Shown: piece after piece, positions 1-8,624 of the stretch
Numbering within the stretch: position 1 is the first letter of the stretch
Layout of the letters: every line of letters starts with the position of its first letter
DNA from: JAUIJL01 sp965366625
Lineage (GTDB): Bacteria > Acidobacteriota > Thermoanaerobaculia > Multivoradales > J023
Length of the DNA: 64,000 nt
Direction of reading: 5' to 3'
Assembly: GCA_965366625.1 (NCBI GenBank)
Contig: CBDUGP010000008.1
Coordinates: forward strand, 111,119 to 175,118
Program-made: the position numbers and the translations under genes
The notes under the pieces: model-generated
Databases searched by the model: none
What the model saw: the letters and a program-made list of their open reading frames with translations, nothing else
Told to the model about the DNA's origin: nothing

Positions 1-1011
1 CGGGACGAGCTGCGGCTCGAAGAACTCAAGGCCGGCGGCGGAGTTCTGGAGAGCAACGACTCCGCCAGCTTGTTGGATATGGGGGAGGGGGTTCTGCTGT
101 TGGAGTTCCACTCCAAGATGAACGCTATCGACGACGGTACCGTGGCCATGATGCGGCGAGCGATCACTCTGCTCGACGAAGATGCCTGGTACGGGTTGGT
201 GATCGGCAACGACGGTCCCAACTTCTGTGTCGGCGCCAATCTGATGGGCGTCGGCCAAGCGGCCATGGCCGGGGATTTCGACGGCATCCGTGAGGCGGCA
301 AAGGCACTTCAGCACACGCTGAGGGATTTGCGTTATCACCGCAAGCCGGTCGTGGCTGCGGTGCACGGCATGGCCCTCGGCGGTGGCGCTGAGATTGCCC
401 TGGGTGCGGACCGGATCGTGGCCCACGGTGAGACCTATATGGGTTTGGTAGAGGTCGGAGTCGGTTTGGTGCCGGCCGGGGGTGGGCTCAAGGAGCTGGT
501 TCGGCGGATCGTCACGCCCGCCATGGCATCCAAGGAGGGCGACCCATTGCCCGCTGCCGGTCGGGTGCTCGAAACCGTGGCGATGGCCAAAGTGTCCACC
601 AGCGCGGCGGAAGCGGCGGAGCGCGGATTCTTGGACCACTCGGATCGCATCATCATGAATCGGGACCTGTTGTTGGCGGAAGCTCGGCAAGAAGTGCTTT
701 CGATGGCCACGGACGGCTACTTGCCGGATCCCCCAGCAAAGGTTTATGCCGGTGGTCGTGACCTCTATGCCGCCCTGAGCATGATGCCGTGGTCCATGTC
801 CCAAGCCGCATGGGCCTCCGAGCATGATGCACGGATCGCCAAGCGGATTGCCTACATCATCTGTGGTGGTGACGCCTCCTCGCCGGAGTGGGTAGATGAG
901 GAGCACTTCCTGTATCTGGAACGAGAGGCCTTCGCCGATCTAGTGCAAACCGAGAAGACCCAGGCGCGAATAAAACACATGTTGGAAACCGGAAAGCCCC
1001 TGCGCAACTGA
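1..1011 (+). CDS. 3-hydroxyacyl-CoA dehydrogenase/enoyl-CoA hydratase, C-terminal part (5' end outside window)
   Basis: The reading frame is open from base 1, so this is the C-terminal part of a longer protein. The visible portion is an enoyl-CoA hydratase (crotonase) fold: an oxyanion-loop segment NFCVGANL, then GMALGGGAEIALGADRIV and LVEVGVGLVPAGGG, which carry the usual glycine-rich and catalytic-Glu regions. In FadN-type multifunctional beta-oxidation proteins this domain sits at the C-terminus, behind 3-hydroxyacyl-CoA dehydrogenase domains that would lie upstream of the window. It should hydrate trans-2-enoyl-CoA and oxidise the 3-hydroxyacyl-CoA with NAD. The thiolase gene starts 19 bp downstream, so the two form an operon for consecutive beta-oxidation steps. 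The family is clear; full length and exact subtype cannot be seen. Confidence 0.88.
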   Translation, partial: RDELRLEELKAGGGVLESNDSASLLDMGEGVLLLEFHSKMNAIDDGTVAMMRRAITLLDEDAWYGLVIGNDGPNFCVGANLMGVGQAAMAGDFDGIREAAKALQHTLRDLRYHRKPVVAAVHGMALGGGAEIALGADRIVAHGETYMGLVEVGVGLVPAGGGLKELVRRIVTPAMASKEGDPLPAAGRVLETVAMAKVSTSAAEAAERGFLDHSDRIIMNRDLLLAEARQEVLSMATDGYLPDPPAKVYAGGRDLYAALSMMPWSMSQAAWASEHDARIAKRIAYIICGGDASSPEWVDEEHFLYLEREAFADLVQTEKTQARIKHMLETGKPLRN

Positions 1012-1030
1012 GCCGGCAAGGAGACTCAAA

Positions 1031-2224
1031 ATGAAAGAAGCCGTCATTGTTTCAGCAGCTCGGACCGCCGTGGGCAAAGCCAATAAGGGGGCGTTGGCCG
1101 ATTATCGCCCTGAGGACATGGGCGCCGCCGCGGTGGCGGAAGCCGTGCGCCGAGCGGCAGGATTAGAGGCCTCGGTGATCGACGATGTGATCATGGGGTG
1201 TGCCATGCCCGAAGGGCCCCAAGGTCTGAATATGGGCCGTATTATTGCGCTGCGCGCTGGGCTTCCAGAGGAGGTCACCGCCCAAACTGTGAACAGATTC
1301 TGCTCCTCAGGATTGCAGACCATCGCCTTGGGCGCCCAACAGATCATGTCCGGAATGGGTGAAGTGGTGGTAGCGGGTGGCACGGAATCCATGTCCGCCG
1401 TGCCCATGAGTGGTTTTCATTTCCGCCCGAATCCGTGGATGGTCGAAAATCGCCCCGAAGCCTACATCGGCATGGGTCTGACGGCGGAAAACGTCGCTCG
1501 TAAATACGGCATCCAACGTGATCGAGCGGATGCCTTTGCGGCGGCTTCCCATGAGAAGGCCTTGGCCGCGATTGAGACCGGCCGCTTCGAGGAAGAAATT
1601 GTGCCGCTTGAGGTGGAGCGAGTGAGCTTCGGCTCGAATGGCCAAGGGTGGGGGAGGAAATCGGAGACCGTGACCTTTAAGGTCGATGAGGGTCCCCGAG
1701 CGGGATCGACTCCGGAAATTTTGGCCAAGCTGAGGCCGGTCTTCCACGCTAAAGGGCAAGTCACTGCCGGCAACAGCTCGCAGATGTCGGACGGTGCCGG
1801 CGCAGTGGTGATCATGTCGCGCGAAAAGGCCGACGAGCTGGGTCTCGAGCCCCTGGCGCGCTTTGTTTCTTTCGCCACGGGCGGCGTGCCACCGGAGCTG
1901 ATGGGCATCGGGCCGGTCAAGGCGATTCCCAAAGCGCTGAAGTACGCGGGTCTAGAGCTGTCTCAAATCGAGCTTGTTGAACTCAACGAGGCCTTTGCTT
2001 GCCAGGCCCTGGCGGTGATTCAAGAAGTGGGATTGGATCCTGAAACCACCAATGTCAATGGCGGGGCGGTGGCCTTGGGGCATCCCCTAGGGGCTACCGG
2101 TGCAAAGCTGACCACCCAGTTGCTCTACGAAATGCGTCGCCGCGGCAATCGCTTCGGAATGGTGACCATGTGCATCGGCGGTGGCATGGGCGCTGCGGGC
2201 ATCTTCGAGAATCTGCAGGTCTGA
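1031..2224 (+). CDS. Acetyl-CoA C-acyltransferase (thiolase, FadA/FadI type)
   Basis: A 397-residue thiolase of normal length that cleaves 3-ketoacyl-CoA with CoA in the last beta-oxidation step. The nucleophilic Cys lies in NRFCSSGLQT (around residue 90). The catalytic His regions are NEAFACQ and GGAVALGHPLGATGA, and the second active-site Cys is in MCIGGGMGAAG near the C-terminus. It starts at ATG 1031 behind a GGAG-like site (aaggagactcaaa) and follows the hydratase/dehydrogenase gene after 19 bp, so both enzymes are co-transcribed. Biosynthetic acetoacetyl-CoA thiolases share the fold; the partner gene makes the degradative role more likely. Confidence 0.93.
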   Translation: MKEAVIVSAARTAVGKANKGALADYRPEDMGAAAVAEAVRRAAGLEASVIDDVIMGCAMPEGPQGLNMGRIIALRAGLPEEVTAQTVNRFCSSGLQTIALGAQQIMSGMGEVVVAGGTESMSAVPMSGFHFRPNPWMVENRPEAYIGMGLTAENVARKYGIQRDRADAFAAASHEKALAAIETGRFEEEIVPLEVERVSFGSNGQGWGRKSETVTFKVDEGPRAGSTPEILAKLRPVFHAKGQVTAGNSSQMSDGAGAVVIMSREKADELGLEPLARFVSFATGGVPPELMGIGPVKAIPKALKYAGLELSQIELVELNEAFACQALAVIQEVGLDPETTNVNGGAVALGHPLGATGAKLTTQLLYEMRRRGNRFGMVTMCIGGGMGAAGIFENLQV

Positions 2225-2279
2225 CAGTCTGTTAAGCGACCGCGAGCGCTCGGTCTTAGAACACCGGTCCAAGAGACTG

Positions 2280-3671
2280 CTAGGACTTGGCGCCCGCGGA
2301 CTCCAGCACCTTGAGCATGTCGAAAAGCCGGCGCCTAAAAGGAGAAGACCTCAAGGCGCCGAGGGCATTGCGTTTGATCACCCGCCACACGGTGTTGCCG
2401 TGTAGGTCCGTCCCTTCGAGGTCGGCGCCCAACTTGATCAGGTGCCGGGTTGTGCCGCCGAAAATTTTCGAGTGGGGGTCCGGCACGTAGACGTCGGCGG
2501 TGGCGGAGTACATCAAAGGCGTCATGCCGGCTTCGCCGTGACGCCGCTCGAGATCGGCACCGGCCTTGACCAATCTGGTGATCACCTCGAGGCGCTCGGC
2601 AGAGGCGTGGTTGATCGCTTTGATCAACGCGGTTTCCTGGGCTTCGCTGGAATCCTGGGCGTCGACTTCAACGCCATAGTCGAGCAGGGCTTGGACGGTT
2701 TCTGCCGCCCCGAATTGCGCCGCCCACATGAGCGGCGTATGACCTTCTTGATCCCTTTCGTCGGGATCGAGTTCTTCCAGTAGCACCATCCGACGAGCGC
2801 CTTCGGGCGTCGTTTCGAGAAATGCTTTGAAACGTTCCATGCCGGCAAGATTGTGGGGATCCGGTCCGGTAAGGTCTCGGTCGATAGAGCCGAATAACGC
2901 GTCGAAAGCAGCGGCCGCATCAGCGGCGTTCCTCGGGGTTTCCATGGAGTCCAGGTCGGGGAGCGGGGCGAATTCTGCAGCAGGTGGCGCGGCCGGTGTT
3001 GCTGGTTGCGGAGTCACTTGCTGCTCGACCGGTTCGGGCTCGGTCGGTAGAGATTCGGGCTCGGTCGGATCCGGCTCGACCTCCTTGCGTTTGGCCCGGG
3101 CTTCCGCGACTCGCATCTGTCGCTCTAGTCGACGTTGCTCCTTCCGTCGCTCTTCTTCTTCTTGCCGGCGGGCCTCCTCAGCACTTCGCTCTTCCTCGAA
3201 TTTTTTGCGCGAAAACAGCCTGAGCTCGCGCCCCAGCTCGTCATGACCGTTCGAGAAGGCCAGGTCGATCGCCGTTTGATCATCCTCGTTCCTAGCCCTT
3301 GGTGCGGCCCCTGCTTCCAGCAGCAGCCGTGAAATCTCGAAATCACCGGCCACGGCGGCGGTCATCAGCGGGGTAAATCCCTCTCCCACCCGTTGATTGA
3401 CGTCGGCACCCGCTTCCAGCAGCATGCGAACGATTTCAGGGTCGCCCTCAAGGACAGAGGATTCCAGCGGGCTGGTCGCCCCGCCGTGGTTCGGATCGAC
3501 TCCCGCCTCCAAAAGGGTGCGGACGATTTCCGTTAAACCCAGTTCTGCGGCCAACGCAAGGGGGGTGAGGCCGGATTCCTCGTCGATGATTTCTAGACCA
3601 GCCTTATTCTGGACCAATTGCCAGACCTTGCCGAAATCAGCCTGATCGATCGCGTCGAAAATCGTCGCCAT
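2280..3671 (-). CDS. Ankyrin-repeat protein
   Basis: A soluble protein of about 463 residues with two ankyrin blocks. The N-terminal block (roughly residues 1-140) has repeats such as GLTPLALAAELGLTEIVRTL and GFTPLMTAAVAGDFEISRLL. A charged coiled-coil-like stretch rich in Glu and Arg follows, then a Pro/Glu/Thr linker and a second C-terminal block (GHTPLMWAAQFG, GMTPLMYSATADVY). I placed the start at ATG 3671 (MATIFDAID), which has GGAG five bases upstream, and not at the more distal in-frame ATG 3722. Ankyrin repeats mediate protein binding; the partner is unknown. It is convergent with the thiolase and has no close co-directional neighbour. Confidence 0.82.
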   Translation of the reverse strand: MATIFDAIDQADFGKVWQLVQNKAGLEIIDEESGLTPLALAAELGLTEIVRTLLEAGVDPNHGGATSPLESSVLEGDPEIVRMLLEAGADVNQRVGEGFTPLMTAAVAGDFEISRLLLEAGAAPRARNEDDQTAIDLAFSNGHDELGRELRLFSRKKFEEERSAEEARRQEEEERRKEQRRLERQMRVAEARAKRKEVEPDPTEPESLPTEPEPVEQQVTPQPATPAAPPAAEFAPLPDLDSMETPRNAADAAAAFDALFGSIDRDLTGPDPHNLAGMERFKAFLETTPEGARRMVLLEELDPDERDQEGHTPLMWAAQFGAAETVQALLDYGVEVDAQDSSEAQETALIKAINHASAERLEVITRLVKAGADLERRHGEAGMTPLMYSATADVYVPDPHSKIFGGTTRHLIKLGADLEGTDLHGNTVWRVIKRNALGALRSSPFRRRLFDMLKVLESAGAKS

Positions 3672-3848
3672 CTTCACTCCATCAAGTAGTCGGGCGCAGC
3701 GCGTCCCGCACTTCAAGGCCATGCACCTCGACGGTGCTGCCTAAGCTCAATAATCGAAATAGTCCGGTAGTAACTCACACCCTCGACACTTGCCGGACGG
3801 TGATAAGCGGAGCTGACCAATTCTCGGCAATTTGAGATGCCTCTGGAA

Positions 3849-4889
3849 TCAAGCTCCAGACGGACTGATGGGTGTCTTCGACGACGCTCCGGCCTGTTCC
3901 TTGACTAGCTTGGGAACCAAATAACCGGGCAGCTCCGCGAGAAGTCCGCGTGCTAGGCGCCGAGCGTCGGTTTCAGGAACTTCAAAATGGGAAGCCCCCT
4001 CCACTCGATCCAACACATGGAGATAGTACGGCAAAACACCGGCCTGGAACAATGCCTCGGATAAGGAGCTCAAGGTGTGGACATTGTCGTTAATATTTCT
4101 CAATAGAACGGTTTGATTGAGCAATGTCGCCCCGGTGGACTTCAATCGTGCCATGGCCGCAAGGGTTGCCGAGTCAAGCTCGTTCGGGTGATTGACGTGA
4201 AGCACCACGACTTTATCCAGTCGCGATCGGCTCAACCAACCGAGCAGATTGGCATCGACCCGCTCGGGTAATACCACGGGTAAGCGGGTGTGGAGCCGTA
4301 GGCGTTTGACGTGGCCGATCTCGGAAATGGCGCGGGCAAGGCTTTCCAGCTTTTCATCCGCCAAGGACAAGGGATCCCCGCCGGAGAGGATGACCTCCCG
4401 AATCGAACTGTCGCTAGAGATATAGGTCAGGGCGGATTGCCAATCGCCGGTGTGATCCGAATAGGGAAAGTGTCTGCGAAAACAGTACCTGCAATGGATG
4501 GCACAGGCACCGGTCGTGACCAGGAGCACCCGCCCGTGGTATTTGTGCAGCAGGCCGGTCGCCGGTGAAACCTGTTCCTCTTGGAGGGGGTCGAGGGAGT
4601 AACCGGGCGATGCTTCCAGCTCGCGGAGGTGGGGCAGCACCTGGAGCAGTAAGGGGTCATTGGGATCACCGATTTTCATCCGAGCCACAAAGCTGCGCGG
4701 CACCCTCAAAGGGAATTGCAGCCCAGGGGTTTCGGATGCCCCGACTTGCTCTGGCTGCAGTTCGAGCATCTTCAGCAGCTCGTCGAGGCTGGAAACCGCA
4801 TCTCTTAAGGCTGCACGCCACCCTGGAACCGGGGCGAGGGAGTTCCGTTTGCCGGAAGTTGCCCGTGGGGCATGGGTTCGGGTTATCAT
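3849..4889 (-). CDS. epmB: EF-P beta-lysylation protein EpmB (radical SAM lysine 2,3-aminomutase)
   Basis: A radical-SAM aminomutase of 346 residues that converts (S)-alpha-lysine to (R)-beta-lysine for attachment to elongation factor P. The [4Fe-4S]-SAM motif CxxxCxxC is visible in CAIHCRYCFRRHFPY, followed by EVILSGGDPLSL and the PLP-type aminomutase C-terminal part (PYYLHVLDRVEGASHF). The length fits EpmB and is shorter than clostridial lysine 2,3-aminomutase. It is divergent from efp with 96 bp between the starts, and epmA follows efp, so all core parts of the beta-lysyl pathway sit together. The ATG at 4889 lacks a close Shine-Dalgarno, so the start could be slightly further in. Confidence 0.93.
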   Translation of the reverse strand: MITRTHAPRATSGKRNSLAPVPGWRAALRDAVSSLDELLKMLELQPEQVGASETPGLQFPLRVPRSFVARMKIGDPNDPLLLQVLPHLRELEASPGYSLDPLQEEQVSPATGLLHKYHGRVLLVTTGACAIHCRYCFRRHFPYSDHTGDWQSALTYISSDSSIREVILSGGDPLSLADEKLESLARAISEIGHVKRLRLHTRLPVVLPERVDANLLGWLSRSRLDKVVVLHVNHPNELDSATLAAMARLKSTGATLLNQTVLLRNINDNVHTLSSLSEALFQAGVLPYYLHVLDRVEGASHFEVPETDARRLARGLLAELPGYLVPKLVKEQAGASSKTPISPSGA

Positions 4890-4985
4890 GCGCGGACGTT
4901 ACCCCCTCGGGGGGTTCGTGTTCAAGCCTGCCCGTAAGCGCGCTTTGCGCCCGCCCATTTGCACAAGATCAGCCTCGAGGAAACC

Positions 4986-5555
4986 ATGGCGACTTTTTCA
5001 ACCAATCAATTCAAATCTGGCCTCAAAGTGATGTTGGACAACGACCCTTGTTCGATCATCGAGAACGAATTCGTAAAGCCGGGCAAAGGCCAGGCCTTTG
5101 CCCGTGTCAAGCTGCGCAATCTGCTCAACGGCAGGGTGCTTGAGAAGACCTTCAAATCCGGTGAATCCATCGAGGCTGCGGACGTCATGGACACCTCCAT
5201 GCAATACCTCTACAGCGACGGTGAGAAGTGGCACTTCATGGTGCCTGACACCTTTGAGCAATACGAAGCCGACGACAAAGCCATGGGTGAGGCGGTGAAG
5301 TGGCTGAAAGAGGAAGATCAGGTGGAGGTCACCCTTTGGAACAACATCCCGATCTCCGTCACCCCGCCGAATTTCGTGCATTTGACGATCACCGAGACCG
5401 ATCCCGGGCTCAAGGGTGATACGTCCTCCGGTGGCTCAAAGCCTGCAACCCTCGAAACCGGCGCGGTCGTCAAGGTGCCTCTCTTCATCCAAGAAGGTGA
5501 GGCCATCAAGGTCGATACGCGAACCGGTGATTACGTTTCGCGCTCCAAGGAATAA
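4986..5555 (+). CDS. efp: Elongation factor P
   Basis: A 189-residue EF-P. It binds between the P and E sites and relieves ribosome stalling at polyproline. The modification loop reads EFVKPGKGQAF near residues 28-38, placing a lysine where E. coli EF-P carries beta-lysylated Lys34; this matches the flanking epmB and epmA. The three-domain EF-P fold is complete, ending in TGDYVSR. I chose ATG 4986 (MATFSTNQFK), nine codons inside the open frame, because it has a good site (gaggaaacc) directly upstream and matches family N-termini. The stop overlaps the epmA start by one base (TAATG). Confidence 0.97.
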   Translation: MATFSTNQFKSGLKVMLDNDPCSIIENEFVKPGKGQAFARVKLRNLLNGRVLEKTFKSGESIEAADVMDTSMQYLYSDGEKWHFMVPDTFEQYEADDKAMGEAVKWLKEEDQVEVTLWNNIPISVTPPNFVHLTITETDPGLKGDTSSGGSKPATLETGAVVKVPLFIQEGEAIKVDTRTGDYVSRSKE

Positions 5556-6538
5556 TGGCTCACGGTCGGCAGGCCGCTGATTGGCGGCCTACCGCGGAAC
5601 TCGAGACCTTAAGGCGGCGGGCGGCGCTCCTGGGCGAAATTCGATCCTTTTTCAGGGAGCGCGGGGTCTTGGAAGTGGAGACCCCATTGCTTTCGTCCGC
5701 GACAGTCACCGACTTCCATCTTTCCAGCCTCGAGAGCGTTGCCTTGCTGCCCGGCGGTGAAACCCGTCTCTACTTACAGACATCTCCCGAATTCGCCATG
5801 AAGCGCCTGCTGGCGTCCGGCAGCGGCCCTATCTTCCAAATCTGCAAAGCTTTTCGCAACGCCGAGCGCGGGCGCCGGCACAACCTCGAGTTTACGATGC
5901 TCGAGTGGTACCGCCCCGGCTTCGATCACCATCGTCTGATGGATGAAATGGACGCGCTCTTGGGGCGAGCCCTCGGTTGTGGCGTGGCTGAGCGATCGAC
6001 TTACGGCTCGGTGTTTGAAGACCATTTCGGATTCTGCCCCCACACCGCCGAGCCGGCTCGCCTGATGGCCGCAGCCAAGGACCGGGGAATCGAATTGTGG
6101 GATCCATCTGCGGAACTGGATCGGGACAACGGGCTGAATCTGTTGTTCAGTCAAGTGATCGAGCCCGGATTAGGGGCGGAGCGTCCGATTTTCATCTACG
6201 ACTATCCCGCTTCCCAGGCTGCCTTGGCCCGCATCCGGCCGGCAGAACCGCCGGTCGCCGAGAGGTTCGAGGTGTTTTTCCGTGGGATGGAGCTGGCCAA
6301 TGGCTTTCACGAGCTGGCCGATGAGGCCGAGCAGCGGAGGCGATTCGAGGCGGATCTAGAGCAGCGCCGTCAATCCGGCTTGCCGATACCTCCCCTCGAC
6401 GAGCGGCTATTAGCGGCCCTGGCATCCGGCTTTCCCGACTGCGCCGGCGTCGCCTTGGGGATCGATCGCCTGGTGATGTTGGCCCTCGAAAAATCCCACA
6501 TCGACGACGTCATCGCCTTTCCCGCCGGCCGGGCCTGA
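5555..6538 (+). CDS. epmA: EF-P--(R)-beta-lysine ligase EpmA (GenX/PoxA)
   Basis: A truncated class II lysyl-tRNA-synthetase paralogue (327 residues, no anticodon-binding domain) that adenylates (R)-beta-lysine and transfers it to EF-P. Motif 2 is seen as FRNAERGRRHNLEFTMLEWYR (residues ~96-116) and motif 3 as GVALGIDRLVMLAL near the C-terminus. It begins on the last base of the efp stop codon, so translation of the two is coupled. No epmC hydroxylase gene is nearby. Length and missing N-terminal domain separate it from a real LysRS. Confidence 0.95.
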   Translation: MAHGRQAADWRPTAELETLRRRAALLGEIRSFFRERGVLEVETPLLSSATVTDFHLSSLESVALLPGGETRLYLQTSPEFAMKRLLASGSGPIFQICKAFRNAERGRRHNLEFTMLEWYRPGFDHHRLMDEMDALLGRALGCGVAERSTYGSVFEDHFGFCPHTAEPARLMAAAKDRGIELWDPSAELDRDNGLNLLFSQVIEPGLGAERPIFIYDYPASQAALARIRPAEPPVAERFEVFFRGMELANGFHELADEAEQRRRFEADLEQRRQSGLPIPPLDERLLAALASGFPDCAGVALGIDRLVMLALEKSHIDDVIAFPAGRA

Positions 6539-7378
6539 TCACAGATTCTGGGCTGCGTCGTAGGCTGCCCAGGCCGAGGCGGTGGTCCACAGCCCGTTGG
6601 CCGTCAAACCGTGATCGCTTTGGAATTGACGCAGCCCCAAGTCGTCGAGGCGATACCAAGATTCGTCATCGATCGGGCCCATGCCGTAACCGAGTCGGTT
6701 TAGGACTCTTCGCCGACCTTTGGCGGTCCAGGTGTCGGACCAGGGATCGGGGATGTCGGGATCCTGGTAGATGCCGCGCAGGATGCGCGCGAAGGGGAAA
6801 CCGGCCGGATCGACTTTATAACCCGGGCAAAGATCATGGTGTCCATGGTGGTGGCGAGGCCCGAGGTTCGGCCATCGATCGAGGATCTGGCGACCGACGA
6901 AAATCATCATTTCGATTTGCGGCTCAGGCCAAGGCTGGATCTGCATGAGCTGATGCCCCTCGACATCGTGAGCCCGGATCCAGTCGGGACCGGCTTTGAC
7001 CCCGGGTCGAGCGAAGCCGATATTCACGGTCTCAATGCCGAGGGTGGTGCGGGTTCCTTTATCGTCCTGACTGGTCATGGATCGACCGTCGGGCCGCAAG
7101 GTCTGATTCTTGCCGGCATGCCAGCTTCGGTCGTCAAGGGAAACGTATTGGCTGATGCCTTCCTCAAAGCTTCGTCCGATCGCGAAGTGAGCCGACGCCA
7201 TGCCTTTGAATTCCGGCTGGGAGCCGCCGATCAGTCGATCACAAGAGGCCAGATCCCATGTGGCGGTCCAATGCCAGGTGATGCCGGTGGGTTTGAAGTC
7301 GGTATGAGCGGGCCAGCCGGCTCCCACCGCATGCCCGGGTTCCAAGGGAATCCACAAATGACGGACCGAGAATCTCAC
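6539..7378 (-). CDS. N-acetylmuramoyl-L-alanine amidase (Amidase_2/AmpD-like) with peptidoglycan-binding tail
   Basis: A 279-residue amidase. Residues ~25-190 form an Amidase_2 (PGRP-like) zinc domain: TWHWTAT supplies the first His, AHFAIGRSFEEGISQYV is the substrate groove, and HGHHDLCPGYKVDPAGF holds the later Zn ligands. The C-terminal 60 residues (RRVLNRLGYG...LRQFQSDHGLTANGLW) look like a PG_binding_1 module. No signal peptide is visible, which suggests cytoplasmic muropeptide recycling, although the binding domain would fit a cell-wall enzyme. Its start overlaps the stop of the upstream SpoIIE-phosphatase gene by four bases, implying translational coupling. Confidence 0.88.
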   Translation of the reverse strand: MRFSVRHLWIPLEPGHAVGAGWPAHTDFKPTGITWHWTATWDLASCDRLIGGSQPEFKGMASAHFAIGRSFEEGISQYVSLDDRSWHAGKNQTLRPDGRSMTSQDDKGTRTTLGIETVNIGFARPGVKAGPDWIRAHDVEGHQLMQIQPWPEPQIEMMIFVGRQILDRWPNLGPRHHHGHHDLCPGYKVDPAGFPFARILRGIYQDPDIPDPWSDTWTAKGRRRVLNRLGYGMGPIDDESWYRLDDLGLRQFQSDHGLTANGLWTTASAWAAYDAAQNL

Positions 7379-8601
7379 GACGTGCCTCTGGACAGGATTT
7401 GCTCGCCGTGGCGCTCCAGAAGCAGTGCTGTCCAGTCATCGTTTTGTTCAACGGTGAGATCTCGCACGCGACCACAAAGGCCTTGAATCCAAGCGGCCGG
7501 CGCGCGGGCGGGTTGTTGTTGGATCAACCCTAGGAGCTGCTCATATCCCAAGGGTTCGTCGTGCTCGATCGGCGCTTCCGGCAGGCCGTCGGTCAACATC
7601 AACAACCGATCTCCCTGAGACAAGGTGAACTCTACGCTGCGGTATTCGAGATCCGGCCGGATGCCGAGCGGTAGGCGGGGAAAAGGTACCTCCACTGGGC
7701 TAATACCGTTAGGTTGGAACCAATAGGGGTCGGGTAGGCCTGCGTTGACGAGTTCTAAGCGGCCTGTGCCCGGCTCGAATGTGGCCAGAGTCAAGGCCAC
7801 GAACTCGCGCGCTGCCAGGCTCTGAGCCAGGCGTCTGTTGAGAGAATTCATGGTGTCTACAGGTGACCGATCCTGGGCGATTAAGGGCAACATGGCTTTG
7901 ACCGTCGCCATGATCAGGCTGGCAGCCATCCCTTTTCCCGCGACGTCTGCGACCACCAACCAAATTCGATCTCCGATCGGAAAGTGATCGTAGAAGTCGC
8001 CGGCAACGCCCCTTGCAGCGAGGTTGTGGGCGGCCAGCCGGAAACCGTTTCCCTCGAGTTCTGAGGCCGGTAGCAGGCGTCGCTGTAGGGCCCGGGCTAG
8101 GTCGAGCTCCTGGTCGGAGAGCAATTGACGACGCTGGGCTTCGAGGGCTTCGCGTTGGGCGTCCCATGAGGTTTCGATGGCAAGAAAAACGTAACTGGCT
8201 GCGGCAGCGAGGGAGTAGAGGAGCAGACCGACGACAAAGAAGAGCGCGGCTTGACGTCGATATAAGTCGTCGGCACCGGCGAGATTGGAGAATCGATCGA
8301 GAAAACCGGCCCAACCCTGGCCCAGCAAACGCCAAAGCACCACCGATGCAAACGCGGCGGCAACATGGTTCGGCACCGCACGCCACCATTGGGCAGAACT
8401 CAAAGGATTCGATTTGCTGGGGAACCAGGCGGCCAGGCAAATAAAGGCGTAAACCAATGCCAAAGGCATCCCGATAGCCCAAGCCTGCCACCAATTTCCC
8501 TGTCCGACTCGCACCAAGAGCAGAGCCAGCAGAGCGCCGACCAACAACCACGGCACCAAATAGGCGGCTAGGCGGTGGCGATGGGCAAGAATTGGATGCA
8601 A
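7375..8601 (-). CDS. Membrane-anchored PP2C/SpoIIE-type serine phosphatase (RsbU-like)
   Basis: A 408-residue protein. The N-terminal half has about four membrane segments (for example LVPWLLVGALLALLLV and ALFFVVGLLLYSLAAAASYVF). A short coiled coil follows (AQREALEAQRRQLLSDQELDLARALQRRLLP), then a SpoIIE/PP2C catalytic domain with GVAGDFYDHFPIGD, VADVAGKGMAASLIMATVK and LLMLTDGLPEA, the metal-binding Asp motifs. Such enzymes usually dephosphorylate anti-anti-sigma factors in partner-switching cascades. No anti-sigma kinase or STAS gene lies adjacent. It is co-translated with the downstream amidase, so the output may concern the envelope (inference). Confidence 0.9.
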   Translation of the reverse strand: MHPILAHRHRLAAYLVPWLLVGALLALLLVRVGQGNWWQAWAIGMPLALVYAFICLAAWFPSKSNPLSSAQWWRAVPNHVAAAFASVVLWRLLGQGWAGFLDRFSNLAGADDLYRRQAALFFVVGLLLYSLAAAASYVFLAIETSWDAQREALEAQRRQLLSDQELDLARALQRRLLPASELEGNGFRLAAHNLAARGVAGDFYDHFPIGDRIWLVVADVAGKGMAASLIMATVKAMLPLIAQDRSPVDTMNSLNRRLAQSLAAREFVALTLATFEPGTGRLELVNAGLPDPYWFQPNGISPVEVPFPRLPLGIRPDLEYRSVEFTLSQGDRLLMLTDGLPEAPIEHDEPLGYEQLLGLIQQQPARAPAAWIQGLCGRVRDLTVEQNDDWTALLLERHGEQILSRGTS

Positions 8602-8624
8602 AGGGGAAGGTTCCTAGGGGGGAG

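Noticed and set aside
2238..2255. Imperfect palindrome between thiolase and ankyrin genes
   Set aside because: Only five outer base pairs form and no U tract follows, so it is not a convincing terminator.
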